From Bacteroidales bacterium (GTDB taxonomy: Bacteria; Bacteroidota; Bacteroidia; Bacteroidales; UBA932): a stretch of 57,178 bases of DNA. The DNA is taken from contig JAFSVL010000031.1 in NCBI GenBank assembly GCA_017445015.1, positions 1-57,178 of the forward strand, in the 5' to 3' direction. Positions 40,476 through 49,682 of the stretch are shown here, piece after piece. The position numbers and the translations under genes were made by a program. Position 1 is the stretch's first letter. The number at the start of each line of letters is the position of its first letter. The notes under the pieces were generated by a model, which was given only the letters and a program-made list of their open reading frames with translations, searched no databases and was not told where the DNA came from.

Positions 40476-41076
40476 TAAAATATATTTCGAGAAACGGTGC
40501 ATTGTCATCTGCGACGGGCACGACCAGGCGCTGACGGACCCCAATGCCATTGAATTCCATATCGGCGAACGCATGGACATCCACACGCTGGTGGCGATGT
40601 TCGAGGCGTCGGCATCATTGAGCCGCATCTACATCCCCTGTACCGACACGGAGCGGATGTACCGCCGCGTCTGCGCGGAATTCAAGGAGGTGAACGCGGC
40701 GGGCGGGCTCGTTTCCAACCGGCGGGGCGACTACCTGCTCATCAAGCGGAACGGGCTCTGGGACCTGCCCAAAGGGCATCAGGAACCCGGAGAGGATATC
40801 CGCGTCACCGCCCTGCGCGAGGTCCGCGAAGAAACCGGGGTCGATGAACTGGAACTCGGGGAACTCATCTGCATCACCCACCACTGTTACCTGCGCGACG
40901 GCATCTGGCACCTCAAGCATACCTGGTGGTACGAAATGCTCTATACCAATCCCACCGACCTCACGCCCCAGCGCGAAGAGGACATCGCCAAGGCGGCATG
41001 GGTCGCCAGGTCCAGCCTTCCCCCCTTCCTGAAGAACACCTATCCGTCGATCCTGGAAGTTTTTCGCGAGGCTTGA
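40471..41076 (+). CDS. NUDIX hydrolase
   Basis: The 201-residue protein contains a full NUDIX box, GHQEPGEDIRVTALREVREETGV (written here as GHQEPGEDIRV followed by REVREETGV), preceded by WDLPK, after an N-terminal domain of about 90 residues seen in Bacteroidetes relatives. It would hydrolyse a nucleoside diphosphate derivative; the substrate is not predictable. The ATG at 40471 is preferred over the ATG at 40465 because the promoter box ends at 40462 and transcription should begin near 40467, leaving almost no leader. Confidence 0.88.
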   Translation: MYKIYFEKRCIVICDGHDQALTDPNAIEFHIGERMDIHTLVAMFEASASLSRIYIPCTDTERMYRRVCAEFKEVNAAGGLVSNRRGDYLLIKRNGLWDLPKGHQEPGEDIRVTALREVREETGVDELELGELICITHHCYLRDGIWHLKHTWWYEMLYTNPTDLTPQREEDIAKAAWVARSSLPPFLKNTYPSILEVFREA

Positions 41077-41130
41077 AACTTTTTGGTCTCTTTTACCGTA
41101 TAGAGAGAGTATCACATTTTATTGATAGAT

Positions 41131-42204
41131 ATGAAACTTTCTCAATTCGATTTTGATCTTCCCCAGGACCGTATCGCGCGGAACCTGATGCCCCTCAAGG
41201 AAAACGGAAGCATCCAGTGGCGCGATGAATGCCGTCTCCTGGTCCTCCACAAGGACAGCGGGGAAATCGAACACAGGATTTTCAAGGACGTCATCGATTA
41301 TTTCGGCAAGCACGACCGCTTCGTTTTCAACGACACCAAGGTCTTCCCCGCCCTGCTTTCCGGCAACAAGGAAAAGACCGGTGCGGACATCATGGTGTTC
41401 CTGCTGCGCGAATTGAACCGGGAACAGCGCCTGTGGGACGTACTCGTGGAGCCCGCGCGCAAAATCCGTATCGGCAATAAACTCTATTTCGGCGAGGATG
41501 AAAGCATGGTGGCCGAGGTCATCGACAACACCACTTCCCGCGGCCGCACCCTGCGTTTCCTCTATGACGGCCCCTATGACGAGTTCAAGGAGGCGCTCTT
41601 CGCCCTCGGGAAAACGCCCGTGCCGAACTGGGTCAAGGAACAGCCGGAAGATTCCGACGCCGAGGAGTTCCAGACCGTGTTTGCCGCCAATGAAGGAGCC
41701 GTTTCCGCGCCTGCGGCCGGCCTGCACTTCAGCCGGGAGCTGCTGAACCGGATGATCCTCAAGGACATCGACAAAACCTTCATCACCGTCCACATGGGCA
41801 TCGGACATTTCCGGACCGTAGATGTGGAAGACCTTTCCAAGCACCGGATGGACTGCGAGCGGATGATCATCAGCCCGGAGGCCGCGGACCAGGTCAACGC
41901 CAGCAAAAAGGCGGGACACAAGGTGGTCGCCGTGGGCATGACCGTCGTGCGCGCGCTCGAAACCTATGTAACTACCGACAGGGAAATCCGGCCGAACGAT
42001 ACCTGGACCAACAAGTTCATCTTCCCGCCTTACGATTTTTCCATTCCCGACGCGGTGATTTCCAATTTCCACCGTCCCTGCTCGACGATGCTGATGAGCG
42101 TCGCGGCTTTCGGCGGGTTCGAAAAGGTGATGAACGCCTATCACGTGGCGCTCGACGAGGGTTACCGCTTCGGTCCTTACGGAGACGCGATGCTGATTTT
42201 GTAA
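41131..42204 (+). CDS. queA: S-adenosylmethionine:tRNA ribosyltransferase-isomerase
   Basis: The 357-residue protein shows the QueA family pattern: MKLSQFDFDLPQDRIA at the start, FNDTKVFPA, the conserved AAGLHFS, HMGIGHFRTV, and the C-terminal NFHRPCSTMLMSVAAFGG. It makes epoxyqueuosine in the tRNA wobble position. The ATG at 41131 is chosen; a TTG three codons upstream is possible. A strong terminator follows after 27 bp. Confidence 0.95.
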   Translation: MKLSQFDFDLPQDRIARNLMPLKENGSIQWRDECRLLVLHKDSGEIEHRIFKDVIDYFGKHDRFVFNDTKVFPALLSGNKEKTGADIMVFLLRELNREQRLWDVLVEPARKIRIGNKLYFGEDESMVAEVIDNTTSRGRTLRFLYDGPYDEFKEALFALGKTPVPNWVKEQPEDSDAEEFQTVFAANEGAVSAPAAGLHFSRELLNRMILKDIDKTFITVHMGIGHFRTVDVEDLSKHRMDCERMIISPEAADQVNASKKAGHKVVAVGMTVVRALETYVTTDREIRPNDTWTNKFIFPPYDFSIPDAVISNFHRPCSTMLMSVAAFGGFEKVMNAYHVALDEGYRFGPYGDAMLIL

Positions 42205-42231
42205 AAATTTGTACATAAAACGTAAAAAACT

Positions 42232-42264
42232 GCGTTCCGGACGTTCCCGGGACGCGGTTTTTTT
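42232..42264 (+). terminator. Terminator of queA
   Basis: GCGTTCCGG (42232-42240) pairs with CCGGGACGC (42247-42255) with one wobble, followed by GG and seven T residues. It lies 27 bp after the queA stop. Confidence 0.8.
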
Positions 42265-42289
42265 GTCACTTCCCCTTACCTTCGGCAGC

Positions 42290-43441
42290 ATGGATGAGAG
42301 GGAAACCATCTGCGCCCTGGCGCTGGGGACCGCGTTCGGATACGAACCGGTCCTTTCCAGGAGACTGACCGATGCACTGGGCGGCGCGGCCGCCGTGTTC
42401 GAACTGCCGGAAAAGGAAAGGAAGGCGCTGCTCTCCGGCCTTCCGCAATATGCCGGGGCGCTGGACGGGCGGCGGCTGGAGGAGGCGAAGCGGGAACTGG
42501 CGGCCCTGCACCGGACCGGATGCGATTTCCTGCCGCTCTCCCATGATGCCTTCCCCGCCCTGCTGAAGGATTGCCCGGATGCCCCCGCAGGGCTGTGGAT
42601 ACGCAGCGCGAATCCTCCGGAGGCCATTTTCAGCCTCCGCCCCATGCTCTCGGTTGTGGGGACGAGGGACTGCACTTCCTATGGAAGGGAATGTTGCAGG
42701 AGGGCCGTGCATGCCCTGAAAGAGAGCGGGGAAAAACCCTGCATCGTGAGCGGGCTGGCCCTGGGCATCGATATCTGCGCGCACCTTGCCGCCCTGGACT
42801 GCGGACTCCCCACCGTCGCCGTGCTGCCCTGCGGGATAGATACCGTCTATCCTTCCCGGCATATCCCTACGGCCGGGCGCATTGCCGAAGCGCCGGGGAG
42901 CGCCCTCGTGACCGATTATCCCCCGGGAACCGCGCCGCTGGCGCATCACTTCCTGCGGAGAAACCGCATTATCGCCGGCATGGGCCGCGCCACGCTGCTG
43001 GTGGAGTCGCGTCTGCGGGGCGGCGGGATGAGCACTGCACGGCTTGCCGCGGGCTACGGGCGGGAAGTTTTTGCGATACCCGGCAGGGTGGATGACGAAC
43101 GGTCGCAGGGGGCCAACCACCTGATTGCAGGACAGGTCGCCCAGGCTTTGGAGCAGCCCGAAGCATGGGGACGGGCCCTCGGGCTGTGCGAAAAGCCGCG
43201 GAAGCGGGAGGATGCCGCCGAAAGCGCGCGGGCATTTTATGGCGCCGATGCGGATGCCGGGGATCTCCTCTCCGTCATGAGGGAGGTCTGCCGCGGACGC
43301 GACCTCAGCCTGGATGAACTCTGCCGCCGGACCGGATATCCCTATGCCCGGGTTTCCGCCCTGGTGATGCGGCTTGAAAGTGACGGATTCGTCGAAACCG
43401 ACCTCCTGCAGCGCTGCAACCTCTCCTTCCGCGGCAGATAA
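42290..43441 (+). CDS. dprA: DNA-processing protein DprA
   Basis: The 383-residue protein has a helical N-terminal part, the Rossmann-like DprA core (LSVVGTRDCTSYG, SGLALGIDICAHLAAL, VLPCGIDTVYP, FLRRNRIIAGM, and a final GANHLIAG) and a C-terminal winged-helix domain (SLDELCRRTGYPYARVSALV). It loads RecA on incoming single-stranded DNA during natural transformation. The ATG at 42290 begins MDERETICALAL, the usual start. No other competence gene is in the window. It follows the queA terminator with no obvious TAnnTTTG box in the short gap. Confidence 0.92.
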   Translation: MDERETICALALGTAFGYEPVLSRRLTDALGGAAAVFELPEKERKALLSGLPQYAGALDGRRLEEAKRELAALHRTGCDFLPLSHDAFPALLKDCPDAPAGLWIRSANPPEAIFSLRPMLSVVGTRDCTSYGRECCRRAVHALKESGEKPCIVSGLALGIDICAHLAALDCGLPTVAVLPCGIDTVYPSRHIPTAGRIAEAPGSALVTDYPPGTAPLAHHFLRRNRIIAGMGRATLLVESRLRGGGMSTARLAAGYGREVFAIPGRVDDERSQGANHLIAGQVAQALEQPEAWGRALGLCEKPRKREDAAESARAFYGADADAGDLLSVMREVCRGRDLSLDELCRRTGYPYARVSALVMRLESDGFVETDLLQRCNLSFRGR

Positions 43442-43560
43442 TATGCGCCCTATCGCTCCGTTACGGAAGGAGGAAGACATCTCCGCCCTCCGCATGCGGC
43501 ATCTGTCCGGAGGTCCGAAAGCTTCCGCGGGAGAATCTTGCGGAAATAAAGATATTGGTG

Positions 43561-43568
43561 TATATTTG
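43561..43568 (+). promoter_or_regulatory. -7 box of tatD, four bases before the start codon
   Basis: TATATTTG with a TTG at 43538-43540 matches the promoter consensus. The ATG at 43573 coincides with the expected transcription start, so a leaderless mRNA is predicted. The 120-bp gap after dprA otherwise shows nothing. Confidence 0.6.
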
Positions 43569-43572
43569 TGTA

Positions 43573-44376
43573 ATGGTTGAATATATAGATACCCACACCC
43601 ATATTACGGACGAGGCGTTCCGGGGAGAGGAGGAACAGGTGATTGAAAGGGCGGAGGAGGCCGGGGTTACCCGGATGTTGCTGGCAGATATAGACAGCGG
43701 AGGACGCGATGCGGTATATGCCGTCTGCGACGCGCATCCCGGTGTCCTTTTCCCGATGCTGGGCCTCTATCCCGGCTCGGTGGACGCCCGCTGGCGGGAG
43801 GAACTGGACGCCCTTCCGGCGTGGCTCGGGAAGAACCCTGCCGCCATCGGGGAAATCGGCCTCGACTATCATTACGGAACGGAATTCCGCAAGGAGCAGA
43901 TGGAGGTGCTGCGGCTCCAGCTGGAGTTCGCTTCGGCGCACGACCTTCCGGTCAATATCCACCTGCGGGACGCGACGGAGGACTTTATCAAGGTGCTGGA
44001 GGACTGCCGCCACCTGCATCTGCGGGGCAACCTGCACGCTTTCAGCGGCAGCGCCGAGACCTTTGAGCGCGTCGCTCGGACCGGCGACTGGTATGTCGCG
44101 CTCGGCGGGGTGCTGACCTTCAGGAATGCGTCCATCGCCCGGGATGCCGTGCGCATCCCCCTGGAACGGATTCTGCTGGAAACCGATGCGCCTTATCTGG
44201 CGCCCACCCCGCTCCGGGGCAGCCGCAACGAGAGCGCGAACATCCCGCGCATCGCGGAATTTCTCGCCGGCATCATGGGAATCAGCGTCGGCGAAGTGGC
44301 GCGTGCCACGACCCGCAATGCCGTCCGGCTGTTTCCCCGTATCGCCCGAAAAAACGAAATAAATATTGCCCATTGA
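43573..44376 (+). CDS. tatD: TatD-family metal-dependent hydrolase
   Basis: The 267-residue TIM-barrel hydrolase has the metal-binding motifs DTHTHITD near the start, GEIGLDYHYG, NIHLRDA, HAFSG and ETDAPYLAP. TatD proteins are 3'-5' exonucleases, also with D-aminoacyl-tRNA deacylase-like relatives. The ATG at 43573 follows the promoter box directly. A plausible -7 box for the exbB cluster lies just after the stop. Confidence 0.92.
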   Translation: MVEYIDTHTHITDEAFRGEEEQVIERAEEAGVTRMLLADIDSGGRDAVYAVCDAHPGVLFPMLGLYPGSVDARWREELDALPAWLGKNPAAIGEIGLDYHYGTEFRKEQMEVLRLQLEFASAHDLPVNIHLRDATEDFIKVLEDCRHLHLRGNLHAFSGSAETFERVARTGDWYVALGGVLTFRNASIARDAVRIPLERILLETDAPYLAPTPLRGSRNESANIPRIAEFLAGIMGISVGEVARATTRNAVRLFPRIARKNEINIAH

Positions 44377-44378
44377 AA

Positions 44379-44386
44379 TATTTTTG
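44379..44386 (+). promoter_or_regulatory. Possible -7 box of the exbB-exbD cluster
   Basis: TATTTTTG lies 62 bp before exbB, directly after the tatD stop. No well-spaced TTTG is seen upstream, so confidence is moderate. Confidence 0.45.
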
Positions 44387-44448
44387 CTAAATTGCAGCGA
44401 TTTCGCAGTGAAATTATTTTAACAAACCAATAACTTTTAACAAACGTT

Positions 44449-45234
44449 ATGAAAAAAATCTTCATGTTTCTGGCAGTGGCAGGCATCATGACCTTCTCTG
44501 CTTCCACGGCTTTCGCCCAGGATGAGCAGGCTGCTGCTACCGAAGAAGTAGCCCAGGCTCCCGCCAATGACCTTGCCGCCCTCACCGCGGCAGCACCCGA
44601 GGTTCCTCTCAACCAGGCCCTCAAGACCAAGTTCATCGAAGGCGGCGCGGGATTCATGTCCCTCATCATCATCTGCCTTATCATCGGTCTGGCGCTCTCT
44701 ATCGAACGTATCCTGTATCTCACCTTCTCCAAGACGAACACCAAGAAGTTGCTCGCCAAGGTGGAAGCCGCGCTCGCTGAAGGCGGCATCGAGGCTGCGA
44801 AGGACGTCTGCCGCGAAACCCGCGGGCCCGTCGCCAGCATCTTCTACCAGGGTCTGCTCCGTTACGACCAGGGTATCGACGTGGTGGAAAAGACCATCGT
44901 CTCCTATGGTTCCGTACAGATGAGCAACATGGAGAACGGCCTGAGCTGGATCGGCCTGTTCATCGCCATCGCCCCGTCCCTCGGATTCCTGGGTACGGTT
45001 ATCGGTATGATCCAGGCCTTCGACGCCATCCAGGCTGCCGGTGACATTTCCCCGAACGTCGTTGCAGGCGGTATGAAGGTCGCCCTCATCACCACCGTCG
45101 CGGGTCTTATCGTCGCCATGATCCTGCAGGTGTTCTACAACTATATCCTCGCGAAGATCGACACCCTCGCCATCGACATGGAAGACTCTTCCATCTCCCT
45201 GGTGGACACCCTCACCAAATACAACAAGAAATAA
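44449..45234 (+). CDS. exbB: ExbB/TolQ/MotA-type proton channel protein
   Basis: The 261-residue protein has a signal-like N-terminus (IFMFLAVAGIMTFSASTAFAQ), an alanine-rich linker and the MotA/TolQ/ExbB domain with membrane helices near 68-85, 160-185 and 200-225, including SLGFLGTVIGMIQAF. It forms the proton channel that energises outer-membrane transport. The cluster continues with a small membrane protein and two ExbD proteins. Confidence 0.92.
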   Translation: MKKIFMFLAVAGIMTFSASTAFAQDEQAAATEEVAQAPANDLAALTAAAPEVPLNQALKTKFIEGGAGFMSLIIICLIIGLALSIERILYLTFSKTNTKKLLAKVEAALAEGGIEAAKDVCRETRGPVASIFYQGLLRYDQGIDVVEKTIVSYGSVQMSNMENGLSWIGLFIAIAPSLGFLGTVIGMIQAFDAIQAAGDISPNVVAGGMKVALITTVAGLIVAMILQVFYNYILAKIDTLAIDMEDSSISLVDTLTKYNKK

Positions 45235-45249
45235 TATCCGGAGGGAGTT

Positions 45250-45684
45250 ATGAAACTGAACAAGATTTTCAAATGGGGCATGGTCGCGCTGATCCTCGTC
45301 AGTGTCGCGATTCTCATCTGGGGTTCCTCGGTGGGATTCGAGAGCAACGGCGGGAAGGCGACGGACGTGCTGCTGGGTTGGGCCTATATCATGATCGGGC
45401 TGGCCGTGGCCAGCTGGGTCGTCGTAGGCCTGATCGTGAGCACCGTCAACGACCCCAGGAGCCTCATCAAGATCTGCTGTGTCCTCGTGGGCGCGGCAGT
45501 GATTTGCGGTGCGGTGTACTTCCTTTCGAAGGGCGCCCCCGCCGTCGGAATGGCAGTCCAGCCTGACGCCTCTACGCTCAAGCTGACCGACACGCTGCTC
45601 AACCTGACCTACATCTTCGGCGCCGGCGCCCTTTGCGCCATCGTCGTCGGTGAGATCCGTATGGCCCTCAACAACAGAAAGTAA
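45250..45684 (+). CDS. Small four-helix membrane protein of the ExbBD cluster
   Basis: The 144-residue protein has four predicted helices (about 9-26, 40-62, 75-92, 112-132) and no catalytic motif. It lies between exbB and the first exbD, with gaps of 15 and 3 bp, and is probably part of the same complex or operon. Similar genes occur at this position in other Bacteroidales, but I know of no assigned function. Confidence 0.75.
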   Translation: MKLNKIFKWGMVALILVSVAILIWGSSVGFESNGGKATDVLLGWAYIMIGLAVASWVVVGLIVSTVNDPRSLIKICCVLVGAAVICGAVYFLSKGAPAVGMAVQPDASTLKLTDTLLNLTYIFGAGALCAIVVGEIRMALNNRK

Positions 45685-45687
45685 ACT

Positions 45688-46269
45688 ATGGCCAAGAAGA
45701 AAGTACCTGCAATGAACACGAGCTCGACGGCGGATATCGCCTTCCTGCTCCTGTGCTACTTCCTGATGACGACGACCATGGGGTCGCAGACCGGTCTTTC
45801 CCGGCGTCTGCCTCCCATGCCCGACAAGGATCAGAAAGTGGAGGACCAGAAGGTCAACCGCCGCAACATCATCGTGGTGAAGATCAACTCGTCCGACAGG
45901 CTTCTTGCCGGTAGTGAGCCCATAGATGTGAGCCAGCTCAAGGATAAGATCAAGGAATTCCTGACCAACCCCGCCGATAATCCCAACCTCCCCGAGAAAG
46001 AACTCCAGGAGATTGAAGGCATCGGCAATTGGCCCGTTTCCAAGGGGGTGATTTCCCTGCAGAACGACCGGGGTACCAGTTATCAGGCGTACATCGCCGT
46101 CCAGAACGAACTGGTAAAGGCAGTGAACGAACTCCGCGACGACTGCGCCAGGCAGAAGTTCGGCAGGAAGTTCGCCCTGCTGGATGAAGATCAGCAGGCC
46201 GCGGTCAAGAAGGCGGTTCCCCAGAACATTTCCGAGGCTGAGCCCAAGGATGTCGGCAAAAAAAGATAA
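45688..46269 (+). CDS. exbD: ExbD/TolR-type biopolymer transport protein, first copy
   Basis: The 193-residue protein starts MAKKKVPAMNTSSTADIAFLLLCYFLMTTTM, here with the conserved membrane aspartate in STADIAFLLL, followed by a periplasmic domain. The aspartate carries protons in ExbD/TolR. It is longer than the second copy. Two different ExbD proteins beside one ExbB are usual in Bacteroidetes and may form a mixed dimer inside the ExbB pentamer. Confidence 0.9.
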   Translation: MAKKKVPAMNTSSTADIAFLLLCYFLMTTTMGSQTGLSRRLPPMPDKDQKVEDQKVNRRNIIVVKINSSDRLLAGSEPIDVSQLKDKIKEFLTNPADNPNLPEKELQEIEGIGNWPVSKGVISLQNDRGTSYQAYIAVQNELVKAVNELRDDCARQKFGRKFALLDEDQQAAVKKAVPQNISEAEPKDVGKKR

Positions 46270-46283
46270 CAGGAGGATAAGTT

Positions 46284-46754
46284 ATGTCTAAATTCGGAGG
46301 AAGCCACAATAAGAAAGAGGTGCCGGCGATGACCAGCAGCTCGCTGTCCGATATCGTCTTCATGCTCCTGTTCTTCTTTATGGTGACCACGCAGATGCGC
46401 GAGACCGAGAACAAGGTCGTCGTGAAGATTCCCGAGGCGTCGGAAGTGGTGAAACTTGAAAGGAAGGACCTCAACTCGTATATCAATATCGGAACGCCGA
46501 TCCGCTCCCTGCAGGCGCAGTACGGTACCGATGCCCGTATCCAGTTGAACGACTCTTTCAAGACTACGGACGACATCCGCGACTTTATCGCCGCGGAGCG
46601 TGAATCCAAGAGCGAGGCCGACCGGCAGTTCATGACGGTCAGCATCCGTGCGGACCAGGATGTCAGAATGGGTATCATTACGGATGTCAAGCAGGAGCTG
46701 CGACGCTGCTCCGCGCTTAAAATCATGTATTCGGCAAGAAAGGGCGGCGAATAA
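46284..46754 (+). CDS. exbD: ExbD/TolR-type biopolymer transport protein, second copy
   Basis: The 156-residue protein has a membrane segment with the proton-carrying aspartate in SSLSDIVFMLLFFFMV and a shorter periplasmic domain. It lies 14 bp after the first exbD and is followed by a terminator, so it ends the operon. Confidence 0.9.
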   Translation: MSKFGGSHNKKEVPAMTSSSLSDIVFMLLFFFMVTTQMRETENKVVVKIPEASEVVKLERKDLNSYINIGTPIRSLQAQYGTDARIQLNDSFKTTDDIRDFIAAERESKSEADRQFMTVSIRADQDVRMGIITDVKQELRRCSALKIMYSARKGGE

Positions 46755-46775
46755 TCCGCCCGGACCAAGTATGCG

Positions 46776-46804
46776 AGCAGCCCCCGTTACGAGGGCTGCT
46801 TTTT
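46776..46804 (+). terminator. Terminator of the exbB-exbD operon
   Basis: AGCAGCCC (46776-46783) pairs with GGGCTGCT (46793-46800), followed by four T residues, 21 bp after the last exbD. Confidence 0.75.
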
Positions 46805-46815
46805 AGAAAAAGATA

Positions 46816-48216
46816 ATGGAGATTAAACGCAGCAAAGTAAAGGACCTGCTGGGAATGGAAGCAGGCAGGGAGGTCCTCGCCAAAGGATGGGTCAGGACGA
46901 AACGGCCGGGCAAGGAGGTGGCGTTCATCGCACTTAACGACGGCTCGACCATCAGGAATATTCAGGTCGTGGTGGACCGGAGCGGAGAAGCCGGGGCGCT
47001 GTTGCCCAGGATATCCACCGGGACCTGCATCGCCGTCCGGGGAGAGCTTGTCGCTTCCGTAGGCAGCGGCCAGGCCGTGGAAATCAAGGCGGAGGGCATC
47101 GAGATTTATGGGGAATGCGACCCTGTACGCTATCCCCTGCAGAAGAAGGATACCTCCTTTGAATACCTGCGCACGGTGGCCCACCTCCGCCCCAGGACCA
47201 ATACCTTCGGCGCAGTGTACCGGCTTCGCAGCCAGATGGCCTTCGCCATCCATGAGTACTTCCATTCCAGGGGTTTCGTGTACCTGAACACCCCGCTCAT
47301 CACCGCATCGGATGCGGAGGGCGCCGGGCAGATGTTCCAGGTAACGACACTGGACCTGTGCAATATCCCGAAAAACAAGAAGGGCGGACCGGATTACAGC
47401 AAGGATTTCTTCGGCAGGCAGACCAGCCTGACGGTAAGCGGCCAGCTGGAAGGCGAACTCGGGGCCACCGCCCTCGGTGAGATCTATACCTTCGGCCCCA
47501 CGTTCCGTGCCGAGAAATCCAATACGCCCCGCCACCTGGCGGAGTTCTGGATGATAGAGCCTGAAATGGCCTTCTATGACATCAAGGACAATATGGACCT
47601 CGCCGAGGACTTTATCAAGAGCATTGTGCGCTATGCCCTGGAGCATTGCCGCGAAGATATCGAGTTCCTCTGCGAGCGTTATGACAATACGCTTGTCGGG
47701 CGTCTTGAAAGCGTTATCCACACGGACTTCGTCCGCCTGGGATATACGGAAGGTATCGAGATTCTGAAGAAGGCCGCCACTGAGGGGCATGAGTTCGAGT
47801 ATCCCGTGGAATGGGGTATCGACCTGCAGAGCGAACATGAGCGCTACCTTGTGGAACAGCACTTCGGCAAGCCGGTGATCCTGACGGACTATCCCAAGGA
47901 TATCAAGGCCTTCTATATGAAACAGAACGAGGACGGGAAGACCGTCCGGGCGATGGATATCCTATTCCCGAAGATCGGCGAGATTATCGGCGGATCGGAA
48001 CGGGAAGCGGACCTCGGGAAACTGGAGAGGCGCATCGACGAACTGAAGATGAGCCGGCGCGGGCTGGAATGGTATCTGGATACCCGCCGCTTCGGCAGCT
48101 GTCCGCACAGTGGATTCGGCCTGGGATTCGAGCGCCTGCTGCTCTTTATCACCGGGATGCAGAACATCCGTGACGTCATCCCCTTCCCCAGGACACCCAA
48201 AAATGCTGAATTTTAA
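46816..48216 (+). CDS. asnS: Asparaginyl-tRNA synthetase
   Basis: The 466-residue class IIb synthetase has an N-terminal OB-fold anticodon-binding domain (about 1-120) and a catalytic domain with motif 2 [20 protein letters not shown], here followed by MIEPEMAF, and motif 3 [12 protein letters not shown]. The sequence [16 protein letters not shown] is typical of AsnS rather than AspS. It charges tRNA-Asn. It begins 11 bp after the exbD terminator; no TAnnTTTG box is seen there. Confidence 0.93.
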   Translation: MEIKRSKVKDLLGMEAGREVLAKGWVRTKRPGKEVAFIALNDGSTIRNIQVVVDRSGEAGALLPRISTGTCIAVRGELVASVGSGQAVEIKAEGIEIYGECDPVRYPLQKKDTSFEYLRTVAHLRPRTNTFGAVYRLRSQMAFAIHEYFHSRGFVYLNTPLITASDAEGAGQMFQVTTLDLCNIPKNKKGGPDYSKDFFGRQTSLTVSGQLEGELGATALGEIYTFGPTFRAEKSNTPRHLAEFWMIEPEMAFYDIKDNMDLAEDFIKSIVRYALEHCREDIEFLCERYDNTLVGRLESVIHTDFVRLGYTEGIEILKKAATEGHEFEYPVEWGIDLQSEHERYLVEQHFGKPVILTDYPKDIKAFYMKQNEDGKTVRAMDILFPKIGEIIGGSEREADLGKLERRIDELKMSRRGLEWYLDTRRFGSCPHSGFGLGFERLLLFITGMQNIRDVIPFPRTPKNAEF

Positions 48217-48235
48217 TCGTCAGGCAGCCGTAAGT

Positions 48236-48308
48236 CGCAACCTGCAACAACGGGCGCTTGTTGCTTCGCAACCCTATCCGGGTAAATGCGCCCTAACGTT
48301 GCAGGCTG
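48236..48308 (-). repeat. Dispersed palindromic repeat, copy B
   Basis: Read on the minus strand, this matches copy A (23702-23766) over about 65 bases with one visible mismatch (A to G in the central hairpin loop). Like copy A it is a self-complementary element with a GTTGC/GCAAC hairpin at its centre. It fills most of the gap between asnS and udk. Confidence 0.8.
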
Positions 48309-48348
48309 CTCCATTTAATACGGCAGCCGGACAAAGAATAAAACAAAA

Positions 48349-48966
48349 ATGCTGGTAATCGGAATCGCCGGCGGGTCCGGCTCAGGAAAGACGACCGTTG
48401 TCAAGAACATCGTATCCCGCCTGAAGGAGAAGGTGGTGATTATCCCGCAGGACTCCTATTATAAGGATTCGTCCGATTTGACGGAAGAAGAAAAACGCCA
48501 CCATAACTTCGACCACCCGGACGCCATCGACTGGGAACTGCTCTGCGAGCAGATACGGGAACTCAAGGAAGGCCGAGCCATCGAACAGCCCGTCTATTCC
48601 TATGTCACCTGCACCCGCTCCAAGACCGAAACCGTACATGTCGAACCGGCGGAAATCATCATTGTCGAGGGCATTCTGATTTTCACCTGCCGTCCGCTGC
48701 TGGAACAGATGGACGTCAAGATTTTTGTGGATGCGGACGACGACGACCGGCTGATGCGCGTCATCACCCGGGACTGCCTCGAACGTGGCAAGGATATCGC
48801 CTGGGTCATCGAGCGCTATACGCTGACCGTCAAGCCGATGTACCTGCAGTTCATCGAGCCGAGCAAGCGTTATGCGGACGTCATCGTTCCGCTGGGCGGC
48901 GAGAACAAGGTCGCCATCCGCATGATCGCCGCCACGATTGAAAAAGAAGCGAAAAAACTGAAGTAG
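48349..48966 (+). CDS. udk: Uridine kinase
   Basis: The 205-residue kinase has the P-loop GIAGGSGSGKTT at residues 4-15, the DSYYKD motif, NFDHPDAIDW and a C-terminal arginine-rich lid. It phosphorylates uridine and cytidine in pyrimidine salvage. The TonB-like gene begins on its stop codon. Confidence 0.95.
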   Translation: MLVIGIAGGSGSGKTTVVKNIVSRLKEKVVIIPQDSYYKDSSDLTEEEKRHHNFDHPDAIDWELLCEQIRELKEGRAIEQPVYSYVTCTRSKTETVHVEPAEIIIVEGILIFTCRPLLEQMDVKIFVDADDDDRLMRVITRDCLERGKDIAWVIERYTLTVKPMYLQFIEPSKRYADVIVPLGGENKVAIRMIAATIEKEAKKLK

Positions 48967-49682
48967 TGATTGACAAAGGAGACCGTGCAGGACTATATAC
49001 TACCGTAATCGTTCACCTTGCGGTATTGGTTGTCCTGCTCGCTTTCCGGCTGGGCGGCGCTGTCGAATCAGAACAGTCCTTTATCCTGGATTTCAGCAAA
49101 CAGGAAGAGGTCGAACGCCTGATGCAGCAGGCGGAGCAACTCCGCAGGGAGGCGGAGATGAAGGCCGCCATCAAAGAGAAACTCGAAGCGCAGCTCGCTT
49201 CTGCAGCGGCGCCCCGCAATATCGCCGTGGACCGCGGACAACTGAAAGACGACCGCGGCACGGACGCCGACCAGCTCTACAAGGACGCCGAAAAACTTGC
49301 CCGCGAACTGGGCGCAGGATACACCCTCCCCGACGAAGATGAAGTTGCGCTGCCCGGCAAGAAGGAAGAAGAACGCAAAAAGGAGGAATCCAAGCCCTAC
49401 AACGGCCCTTCCGTCGTCTCCTGGTTCCTGGAGGGGCGCAAGGCTTCGCGTCTGCCCATTCCCGCCTATCGCTGCATGGGAGGCGGTGAGGTTACCGTCC
49501 TTATCAAGGTAGATCCGCAGGGAAACGTGATTGACGCCCGCATCGACGAAAGTGTCTCTACCAACGACTCCTGCCTGCGCAATTTCGCGGTCAGGGCCGC
49601 GCGCATGTCCAGATTTTCCGCATCGCCCTCCGCACCGCCGCGGCAGGAAGGCAATATCGTCTATCAGTTCATCGCACAGTGA
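48966..49682 (+). CDS. TonB-like energy transducer protein
   Basis: The 238-residue protein has an N-terminal membrane helix (YTTVIVHLAVLVVLLAF), a charged coiled-coil linker rich in Glu, Lys and Ala, and a C-terminal TonB-like domain (GGEVTVLIKVDPQGNVIDARID). It starts at a GTG that overlaps the udk stop as TAGTG, so translation is coupled. It could energise outer-membrane receptors together with the ExbBD cluster 2 kb upstream, or be a TolA-like protein. Its 3' end overlaps the convergent ctpA gene by 19 bp. Confidence 0.8.
   Translation: MIDKGDRAGLYTTVIVHLAVLVVLLAFRLGGAVESEQSFILDFSKQEEVERLMQQAEQLRREAEMKAAIKEKLEAQLASAAAPRNIAVDRGQLKDDRGTDADQLYKDAEKLARELGAGYTLPDEDEVALPGKKEEERKKEESKPYNGPSVVSWFLEGRKASRLPIPAYRCMGGGEVTVLIKVDPQGNVIDARIDESVSTNDSCLRNFAVRAARMSRFSASPSAPPRQEGNIVYQFIAQ

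Noticed and set aside
41119-42675. 518-residue open frame on the minus strand
   Set aside because: It is antisense to queA and the start of dprA and crosses the queA terminator.
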